The notes below the pieces were generated by a model that worked only from the letters and a program-made list of their open reading frames with translations, did no database searches and was not told the DNA's origin. A DNA stretch of 64,000 bases. Source: Lepus europaeus. Its lineage: Eukaryota > Chordata > Mammalia > Lagomorpha > Leporidae. The DNA lies in NCBI RefSeq assembly GCF_033115175.1, contig NC_084834.1, positions 10,327,294-10,391,293 of the forward strand, in the 5' to 3' direction. How positions within the stretch are numbered: the first letter of the stretch is position 1; every line of letters starts with the position of its first letter. The translations under genes and the position numbers were made by a program. Of this stretch, positions 56,426-64,000 are shown piece after piece.

Positions 56426-56525
56426 GATGGAAAATCTCTCTTTCTCCCTCTCTCTCCCTCTCTCTCTTTCTCTCCTTCTCTCAAACTGTAACTTTGCTTT
56501 TCAAATAAATAAAATAAAAGTCTTT
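56426..56525 (+). repeat. C-SINE tail, sense (second arm)
   Basis: AGAAGATGGAAAATCTCTC, CT-rich tract, ACTGTAACTTTGCTTTTCAAATAAATAAAATAAAAG: the sense 3' tail only. With the preceding arm it makes a head-to-head inverted repeat without either SINE body. Confidence 0.85.
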
Positions 56526-56744
56526 TAAAAACCTATCTTTTGTAAAAGGAACATTGTGTATATGAATGACAGAGGTACACAGGTCTGTGGCACCTGATAC
56601 TCAGCATCAGAACGTGGAGAATAGACATCCACTATTCTATTGCTATTCCTCTTTATTGGAGCTGATTCCTTATGAGAAATTGCATAAAAGTTTCCAAAAT
56701 CATTACTAGAGTTCTATATAGTGGACAATAACATATTTTTCATA

Positions 56745-56850
56745 ATTGTAAAATAACTGAGCAAATTAGTGGCAGAGCTTGGAATCCAAGATAATTTTGT
56801 CTGACAACAGAACTCACACTCTCGATCCTCTTACACTGCTTCTTAGCTGA
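56745..56850 (-). repeat. MIR, antisense
   Basis: AACTGAGCAAATTAGTGGCAG, AGCTTGGAATCCAAG, GTCTGACAACAGAACTCACAC and GATCCTCTTACACTGCTTC follow the MIR complement (CAGCTAGTAAGTGGCAGAGC, TGGGATTTGAACCCAGG, GTCTGACTCCAGAGCCC, CTCTTAACCACTACGC). Confidence 0.72.
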
Positions 56851-56992
56851 CTTTATCTTTCAGTGGTACTATCACCGTTGGTATATAATGCATCCTTGAC
56901 CCTGAAGTACTCCTTGAGTAAAATATTCAGATTTTATTCACTGTTTTCTTTCCAGAGCCTGGTAGTGATAGTGTATTAAGAATACTGAATAA

Positions 56993-57335
56993 GGCCAGCG
57001 CTGTGGCTCATCAGGCTAATCCTCCGCCTTGTGGCGCCAGCACACCAGGTTCTAGTCCCGGTCGGGGCACCAATCCTGTCCCGGTTGCCCCTCTTGCAGG
57101 TCAGCTCTATGCTGTGGCCAGGGAGTGCAGTGGAGGATGGCCCAAGAGCTTGGGCCCTGCAACCCATGGGAGACCAGGATAAGCACCTGGCTCCTGCCAT
57201 CGGAACAGCGCAGTGCGCCGGCAGCAGCGTGCCTACCGCGGTGGCCATTGGAGGGTGAACCAACGGCAAAAGGAAGACCTTTCTCTCTGTCTCCCTCTAC
57301 TGTGCACTCTGCCTGTCAAAAATTAAAAAAAAAAA
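56993..57335 (+). repeat. C-SINE, young type, full length
   Basis: GGCCAGCGCTGTGGCTCATC head, CCTTGTGGCGCCAGCACACC, GGTTCTAGTCCCGGTCGGG, inner core, GGTGGCCATTGGAGGGTGAACC, CTGTCAAAAATTAAAAA. Perfect 15-bp TSD AAGAATACTGAATAA (56978-56992 and 57336-57350). Shares the CCAAGAGCTTGGGCCC core variant with the copy at 25133. Confidence 0.96.
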
Positions 57336-57411
57336 AAGAATACTGAATAATCTAACAGGACCATTCATTCTGTGTAAGCTGATGGAAGCAGGTTAATTTT
57401 CTGCAACATTT

Positions 57412-57736
57412 AAAAATATTTCTTGCAGATTTATGTATTTATTTGAAAGGTGGAGGGACAAAGAGAGAAATCTTCCATTATCTGGTTTATTTCCCATATG
57501 GTAGCAATGCTCAGAGCTGGGTCAGGCCGTCACAAGGAGCCAGGGACTCCATTGCGATCTCCCACATGGGTGCAGAGGTCCAGCCACTTGGGTCATCTTT
57601 TGTTACTTTCCCAGGGGCATTACCAGGGAGCTGGATTGGAATCCAAGCAGCCAGAACTCAAGCTGGTGTTCTTAAGTGGAGTGCCAGTGTTATTAGCATT
57701 GCCTTAACCCACTGTGCCACAATGTTGCTCTAGATC
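57412..57736 (-). repeat. C-SINE, antisense
   Basis: GATTTATGTATTTATTTGAAAGG tail, AATCTTCCATTATCTGG, CCACTTGGGTCATC, GAGCTGGATTGGAATCC, head CACTGTGCCACAATGTTGC. TSD TTCTGCAACATTT (57399-57411 and 57737-57749). Confidence 0.92.
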
Positions 57737-57754
57737 TTCTGCAACATTTTAATT

Positions 57755-58560
57755 TCTTTTATTTACTTTTTGAAAACATTATTAATATAAACAGAATTGA
57801 TTTCATGTATATCACAGATATAATTTGAAGAAGATAATCAAACTTCCCTCCTCCCTCCCCTCCCTCAATTTCCTTCCTTTCTTTTATTTTTCTTGAGCTT
57901 TCACAATAACATAATTTCAATTTACTTCATAATGACAGGCCTAATACATCAGTAAACATAATGCTCAACAAGTACAAAATAGACCACTGTCGCACAGGAT
58001 TATAGACAAGGGCTGTAATCAATAATCAAACCGTAAGATGTCAGTTTCATTCTTATACAGTTTTTGAGTTCTATATTAACCTTCAACCTATCATTTAAAA
58101 TCTGTATTTGTCTTTTGGGTTCTGTTTGTCTTTTGAGTTCTATATTAACCCACAACATATCATAGAAAGATCTGTATTTGTCTTTTGGGGCCTGGCTTAT
58201 TTCACTAAGCATAATCATTTCCAGTTGCATCCATTTTGTTACAAAAGACAGGATTTCATTGCTTCCGTATGGCTGAGTAGTACTCGCTAGTGTATATATA
58301 CATTCTCTTTCTCTAGTGATCTCTTGATGGATATCTGGGTTGATTCCACTTCTCAGCTATTGTGAATTGAACTCCCAAAACCACGGAGTACAAACAACTC
58401 TTCAAATGCTGATTTCATCTCATCCTAGGAGTGGGATGGCTTGATCACATGATATATCTGTTTTCAGATTTCTGAGAAATCTTTATACTGTATTTTATAA
58501 TGGTTACACAAGTTTACATTCCAACTAACAGTGAACAAGGGTACCTTTTTCTCCACATTC
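57755..58560 (-). repeat. L1 3' region, antisense
   Basis: TCCCTCCTCCCTCCCCTCCC pyrimidine block, GGCCTGGCTTATTTCACTAAGC, ATAATCATTTCCAGTTGCATCC, GTTACAAAAGACAGGATTTC, GTGTATATATACATTCTC, TTACATTCCAACTAACAGTG. An older subfamily than the one at 20626. A ~70-bp block (TTGAGTTCTATATTAACC to GTATTTGTCTTTTGGG) is repeated in tandem at 58062-58190. Confidence 0.85.
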
Positions 58561-58589
58561 TAATTTCAATGAGAAACTTAGGAAAACAG

Positions 58590-58935
58590 GAGCCAGTAAG
58601 TAACCTGGTGCAAAAGGCTAAGCCACTGCCTGCAATGCCTGCATCAGATATGAGTGCTTGTTCAAGTCCCAGCTGCTCCACTTCTGATTCAGCTACCTGC
58701 TAATGAACCTGGGAAAACAGTGAAAGATGGTCCAAGTACTTGGACCCCTGGCACTCATGTGGGAGACCTGGATGGAGTTCCAGACTGTTGCCTTCAGCCT
58801 AGCCCACCCCTAGCTGCCGTGGACAATTGGAGATTGAACCAATAAATGGAAGCTCGTTTGCTTGCTCTCTCTCTGTCCCCATCTCTCTGTCATTCTGTCT
58901 TTCAAATAAATAAACACATTTTTAAAAAATTGGGA
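58590..58935 (+). repeat. C-SINE
   Basis: GGAGCCAGTAAGTAACCTGG head, TGCATCAGATATGAGTGC, GATGGTCCAAGTACTTGG, AATTGGAGATTGAACC, CTTTCAAATAAATAAACAC. Short flanking repeat GGAAAACA. Confidence 0.9.
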
Positions 58936-58964
58936 AAACATTGAGAATTAACATCTATTTTGTT

Positions 58965-59212
58965 AAATTATTTATTTGAGAAGAGAGAGAGAGAATCTCC
59001 CATCTACTGGGTCACTCCCCAAGTGCCCAAAACATTCAGGACTGGGCTGAAGCTATTGCTAGAAGCTAAGAAATCAATGCAGGTCTCCTACATGGGTAGC
59101 GAGAAGTCAATTACCTTGGGCCATTACTGAAGCTGAATTCAGAAGCCTCAGATGGGCACCAAACCCAGGCATTCCTATATGGGACACAGGTGTAATTTTA
59201 CTAACAGCTCCT
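58965..59212 (-). repeat. C-SINE, antisense, diverged
   Basis: GTTAAATTATTTATTTGAGAAG tail, GAATCTCCCATCTACTGGG, ATTACCTTGGGCCATTACTG, CTATATGGGACACAGGTG, degraded head. Confidence 0.82.
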
Positions 59213-60262
59213 TGGTAACATTTCTGTTTTTTAATGCTAAAAGTAAGAAAATATAATTGACATTCTTCAGGTCAACTTATAGTACTACATGCAGAGACGT
59301 ATATACGAAGGAACGAGCAGTTATCATGTTCCGCCAACATAATATTTGATTTCTCCCTCATCATTAATCCTTCACTCTTCCTTTTGATTTTCTTTGGATC
59401 CAAGAAAAATGGTATTTTGATTACCAGATTTTGTGTTCGAATTTCTGCTTGTGTAAAGATTAGTCATTTTTTGGTGAAAAGTAACAAAACATTTTATCTC
59501 TGATGTCCCCTGTCTGTGTCCTGTGTCCCTTTCTGAAAGATGTGGCCTGATGTGCCTTTCACGGGGATATTCTGCCAGAAGGCATTTTATCTCCTTTTGT
59601 GAGGGCATCAAAAACTCAGACTGAAAAATGCTGAAATTGCTTCATTCATCTGTCAGGACATTCAAACCTCTTCAAGGCCAGAAGCCAAAAGAGGTTCTGA
59701 AAAAGAAAATGATGTCAGAAATAGATCTGCCAGACAGGACTTGCAACACTAAATCTCTCAGTTGCTGCAAGGAGGTCAAGAGTCTGTGAACCCCTGTGCA
59801 CAGGAAAGAGCTAGAAAATGCGGATGGTGAGAGCAGTTCGAGAGAAAGCCCATCGGTTGTGTTACCGGAATCAGTAATATCCCTTCTGCTTGCATTTCCT
59901 AGGTACACTTATTTCTTTATTATATATAATTAATTGAACCATAGTAACCATACAAGGAAACAATTTTACATTGCTTACTGAGCCATCACCGTACTTTCAG
60001 TTTTCACCCAAACTCTTTGATGTGCATCATCTCACCACACCCGGGCAACTGCAAAGTGAGCATCAGAATAGGCAGTCCTGTCGAGAGAGGGCCCTTCAGC
60101 AAGTTAGTCTATGCCTAACCTCGGAGCTGCTGGAGCGCCTCTGTTAATCAACTACAGCTCGTGAACAATAGTTCCCAAATATCTGTATTCACCTCCAAGT
60201 AATTCTATTTTATTATGAGGTATTCTTTTCAAGAGAATTAGTTTTCTAGATATATAATCAAA
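59213..60262. other. Unique DNA, possible gene relic
   Basis: No C-SINE or L1. 59600-59900 is GC-richer with overlapping short frames on both strands (for example minus 59672-59908, 78 codons) but I recognise none. 60013-60115 has a faint MIR-like feel (TGTGCATCATCTCACC). A candidate for conserved non-coding DNA or an unrecognised decayed exon. Confidence 0.4.
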
Positions 60263-60276
60263 ATCCCTTAATTTCT

Positions 60277-60614
60277 TTTTCTAATTAATTTATTTTTTGA
60301 CAGACAGAGTGGACAGTGAGAGAGAGACAGAGAGAAAGGTCTTCCTTTTCCGTTGGTTCACCCTCCAATGGCCGACATGGCCGGCGCACTGCGCTGAACC
60401 GAAGCCAGGAGCCAGGTGCTTTTCCTGGTCTCCCATGGGGTGCAGGGCCTAAGCACTTGGGCCATCCTCCACTGCACTCCCGGGCCACAGTAGAGAGCTG
60501 GCCTGGAAGAGGGGCAACCGGGACAGAATCCGGCGCCCCGACCGGGACTAGAACCTGGTGTGCCGGTGCCGCAAGGCGGAGGATTAGCCTATAGAGCCTC
60601 GGCGCCGGCCCCAT
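60277..60614 (-). repeat. C-SINE, young type, antisense
   Basis: TAATTTATTTTTTGACAGACAG, AGTGGACAGTGAGAGAG, GTTGGTTCACCCTCCAATGG, inverted core, CCGGCGCCCCGACCGGGAC, CCTCGGCGCCGGCCCC. Perfect 14-bp TSD ATCCCTTAATTTCT (60263-60276 and 60615-60628). Confidence 0.96.
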
Positions 60615-60628
60615 ATCCCTTAATTTCT

Positions 60629-61081
60629 ATATCAGTTGAATCACATTTGAGTAAGATTTGGCAAAGTCAAGGATAAAGTCATTTGCATCTTGTATTTCTG
60701 AGTTTTTTTCTTGTGGAATCCTTTCCCTCCAGCAGAACTTTGCAAGATTTCTCATGTGATATATTCTCTTAGTCTTATTTGTCTGAAAACTTTATTTCAT
60801 TTTATATTTTAAAATTATTACCAGGTTTAGAATCCTGGGGAAACAGTTTTTCTTTTGTTCTTATGGCATTGTGTAGATACTGTTACATTTTCTATTACCT
60901 TCTGTTAGTCTCATTATTCTTTTCAAGATAATGTCTTTTTCTTAGACTGCTATTTTTTAAATAAATTTCTACAGTTCTAGTGCCATATACCTAGCAGTAC
61001 TTTTTCTCTATTTACCGTTTAGAATTTTTTTTAGATATTTGCATCAATGCAATCATGTCTTTCATCATTTTTATAAAATTT
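60629..61081. other. Unique T-rich DNA, possibly old L1
   Basis: T-rich text resembling antisense L1 ORF2 in composition, but no diagnostic block found. Confidence 0.4.
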
Positions 61082-61098
61082 CAGGCATATTTATTTAA

Positions 61099-61443
61099 TT
61101 ATTTTTAAAATATTTATTTATTTATTTGAAAGAGTTACACACAGAAAGCAGGAGAGGAAAAGAGAGAGAGAGAGAGAGAGAGAGAGGTCTTCCATCCTCT
61201 GGTTTACTCCCCAGTTGGCTACAATGGCCAGAGCTGCGCTGATCTGAAACCAGGAGCCAGGAGCTTCCTCTGGGTCTCCCATGTGGGTGCAGGGCCCAAC
61301 GACCTGGGCCATCCTCTACTGCTTTCCCAGGCCATAGCAGAGAGCTGGATTGGAACTGGAGCAGCCGGGTCTCAAACCCGCACCCATATGGGTTGCCAGC
61401 ACTGCAGGCGGCTGCTTTACCCACTACACCACAGTGTCGGCCC
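61099..61443 (-). repeat. C-SINE, antisense
   Basis: TTTTTAAAATATTTATTTATTTATTTGAAAG, (GA)n at 61159-61185, CATCCTCTGGTTTACTCC, inverted core, CATATGGGTTGCCAGCAC, head CACCACAGTGTCGGCCC. Perfect 17-bp TSD CAGGCATATTTATTTAA (61082-61098 and 61444-61460). Confidence 0.96.
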
Positions 61444-61460
61444 CAGGCATATTTATTTAA

Positions 61461-62100
61461 ATATCGCTTTTGATCCATTTGCACTTCCTTGTTGACAGCA
61501 CCTCAATTTGCTACAACAAAAAATATGGAGTCAATATAGATGCAAGATGCAAGTTTCCTTAGATGCCTGTACTGGTAGGGAGATTCATGGTATTGCTGTT
61601 TCTGTTCATGTTTTTAATTAAGAATTGCTGCTAAACTTTCTTCAAAGCTTTCTATGTATCTAGATAATCAGATATATTTTTTTGTGCTTTACTCTTCGAA
61701 AATGCTGAAATATAACTATTAATTTTCAAGGGCTAAACTAAACTTTTTTTCCTTGGATAAGCCCTTTGTGATTATTAGGTACTGTTTTATATATTTACAG
61801 CTAGTATGAACTTTGAAAGCATTATGTTTAATAAAAGAAGCCAACCACAAAAAACCACATTCCATAGAATTCCATTTACATGAAATGTTCAGGCTAGACA
61901 AATTCAGAATTAGAAAACAGATTCATGCTGTCTGAGATAGGGGTAAGAGGGAACGGGAAGTGATTGCTAATATAATATTCCTTCTTTCCTTCATGTCCTC
62001 CTTCTTTGCCATGAATACCCATTTTGTCCATGACACCATGATGTGGGAATAGAAGGGAGAAAGTACATTGTCTTCAGGTTTCAGAAGCCTAGAGCCTAAT
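61461..62100. other. Unique DNA
   Basis: No recognised repeat or gene. Confidence 0.45.
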
Positions 62101-62116
62101 AAAGTAGTAACCTCTA

Positions 62117-62173
62117 TTAAACTGATAAGAACAGATACTACACTTGATCTTAGCCAAAAGGCCGAGAAGCGAT
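62117..62173 (-). pseudogene. U2 snRNA retropseudogene, 3'-truncated
   Basis: On the minus strand it reads ATCGCTTCTCGGCCTTTTGG, then GCTAAGATCAAGTGTAGTAT and CTGTTCTTATCAGTTTAA. This is the first ~57 nt of U2 spliceosomal snRNA, including the branch-point recognition GTAGTA, without visible mismatch. The later stems, Sm site and 3' half are absent. Host text AAAG[T/C]AGTAACCTCTA is duplicated on both sides (62101-62116 and 62174-62189), showing L1-type insertion, and there is no A-tail. It cannot make a working U2. Confidence 0.95.
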
Positions 62174-62189
62174 AAAGCAGTAACCTCTA

Positions 62190-63967
62190 CTAACCTTGAC
62201 CTTGTTAGTTTATTACTTAACCTCCCTACTCCCTTAGATTTGAATGACTTGAATCCTGAGCTTCATAATAATCCCCTGCTAATACTAGATATTTTGTCTA
62301 ATAGTATATTAGCTATTTAGTCCATCCTCAAAGTGTGTTTGTCAATAAGTGTTTTCTCACCAATATCTACCTTTGGTTTTATATCAATCTATTCAAAATT
62401 ATTGAATATCTGATAGGACTTAGCATTGGGTTAAAGATGGTGACCTGTGTGAGTTATCCAAAGTATATGAGGTAGAAAGAAAAATATCTTGAACAGAAGG
62501 TATGATTTGCACATAAATATCTCTGCACAAATGTGAACAGAGTTCTACAAGAAATATATTGGTGAACTATCACTTAAGAAACAAATTCTACCTTCATCGT
62601 TTAATACCACTTTTCTATTATCTGGTTTCTGTATTATCATTGGTTAAGATTCGATTTGGTAAAAATATATAGCCCATATTTCAGCGAATCAAGATAAATA
62701 ATAATGTAATTCAGAATAAAAAGGGCACTATCTGAACCCTGATCACTTCAGCTTTCTTTTAATAAAATAAGAGTTAAGTAGATGTGAAAATGACATTCTG
62801 AGAAATAAAATGGTAATTATTATTTCCTGGTATTTTCAATAACTTACTACATGTATTCTTTCAAGGACTAATTATGAACTGGAGCAGTCATCATATTGTG
62901 CAGGGAATATAAACTAGTAAAAAAGCAAAGTTATTTACTGCCAAGAGCTATTTTCCAATTTATAAATATGTAACAAGTTCCTGTATTTTCCATATGAAGA
63001 AATTACTTATAGTTCTAAAAATCTATTTCCTGGAAGAGATGTAATTAAGGCTGGAGCAGTTCTATAAAGACAATCACACTATTATTTTCATAAACAGTTA
63101 AGAATTAATGTAAAAGACATTCTCTGCATATTTCAGATAACAAGAAAATAAGTAAGGTTCCCCGGAATTCTATTATGAAATGTACTTTCTTTTGAATACA
63201 ATTCTGAAAATTATGAGGAACTGAAATAGCCAAGGTCATTAAAAAAGTATATTAACTTATTTTACAAAATTATCTCCTAAAGTTAAAATCCTACAAGAAG
63301 CGATTTTGTTGTAAATTTGAGAAATCTATAATGACCATGTTAATATGATTTTTATAACTTCAACTTAGCGGTGCCAAATTAGTCTTTGTTTCTAACACTT
63401 TTAAAAGAAAACTTCAAGTTAACAAACAAAGAAGGTAATTCATCCCCAAGTACCCACTAAATAGATTCCAATCTATTTAAACAATATATTTATAAACAGG
63501 ATTTATGTTTATTCCATTATCTTCTCTCCCATCCAATTTCCATTGGAAGATTCCATCTTGATGATCACCATATATCCATTTCTAAGGTCACTTCTAACAC
63601 TGAGTTAAAAGAATGAAACTAAATAAAAGTATGTTCCCATCTGAAATGAATGCGGAAATTACTTTATCAAAGGAAAATGCAGTTTCAATGGAAAATTGAT
63701 CATTTTAATGCCTTCATTTTTAAAATTTAAGACAGAAAATATAACTATTCAGTATGAAAAAATATTAAGCATTAAGGAAAAGTAATTCATAGAATAAAAT
63801 GCAAATTGTTAACAAATAAAGATAAAATGTTAAGATACATTCAAATGTTTAAGTTATTCAGTATCAAAAATGATAACATTCTGAGCTGGAAAAGATTCAA
63901 ACAAGCCTGCTCCTGTTATATATTTCTGGTAAATAAGAGACTCATAAAGTACTTTGGATGGGATTTA
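62190..63967. other. Unique AT-rich DNA
   Basis: 1.8 kb with no recognised repeat, RNA gene or coding frame. Confidence 0.5.
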
Positions 63968-63969
63968 AA

Positions 63970-64000
63970 ATATTTACTTATTTATTTGACGGGTAGAGTT
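63970..64000 (-). repeat. C-SINE, antisense, cut by window end
   Basis: TTTAAAATATTTACTTATTTATTTGACGGGTAGAGTT is the inverted tail of another C-SINE whose body lies beyond the window. Confidence 0.85.

Noticed and set aside
62117..62173. Functional U2 snRNA gene
   Set aside because: Only the first ~57 nt are present, without Sm site, 3' stems or a proximal sequence element; flanking duplication shows retroposition.

Overview
This is a stretch of mammalian nuclear DNA from a lagomorph, most likely rabbit (Oryctolagus) or a close relative such as hare. The diagnosis rests on about 45 copies or fragments of the lagomorph C-SINE. This tRNA-derived SINE starts GGGGCYGGYGCTGTGGYRYAGYRGG, carries a GGTTCTAGTCCC-type B box and an inner GATGGCCCAAGTGCTTGGGCCC block, has a CT-rich tract, and ends in CTGTCAAAAA or CTTTCAAATAAATAAA. 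Rabbit-type L1 3' ends are also present. I recognise no protein-coding gene: every open frame is short, and most of the longer ones are translations of SINEs on either strand. The window reads as AT-rich intergenic or deep intronic DNA.

Layout. 1-9 kb has unique DNA with C-SINEs, an L2 relic split by a C-SINE, and AT and CA microsatellites. 9-18 kb is SINE-dense, with a SINE-in-SINE nest, back-to-back SINEs, MIR relics and an L1 3' end at 14.5 kb. 18-25 kb holds a long unique block, an antisense rabbit L1 3' end at 20.6-21.6 kb and a scrap of LTR. 25-33 kb contains two C-SINEs, then a large SINE-poor block (about 27.7-32.1 kb) with a MaLR-like LTR relic, then a mariner-type relic split by a C-SINE. 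33-45 kb has several C-SINEs with clear target-site duplications (TSDs), a second nested pair at 38 kb, L1 ends, and a solo LTR at 43.8-44.2 kb. 45-56 kb contains old L1 pieces, including an antisense ORF2 relic with recognisable reverse-transcriptase residues and a C-SINE inside it, an L2 relic and a MER2 DNA transposon. 56-64 kb has more C-SINEs, an odd inverted pair of SINE tails, an L1 end and a 3'-truncated U2 snRNA retropseudogene.

No operon or gene circuit is present. What can be read is a stratigraphy of retroposition. Ancient MIR, L2, MER2, mariner-type and MaLR-like relics are cut by older C-SINEs ending in AAATAAATAAA, and those are in turn cut by younger C-SINEs. Copies with an intact CGGCGCC-rich head and a plain A-tail often keep 14-17 bp TSDs. 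I see no convincing undescribed biological system. The most useful leads are the U2 pseudogene, the LTR and a matching scrap at 21.6 kb, SINE copies with internal deletions, and three short exon-like segments in unique DNA that need conservation and RNA evidence.
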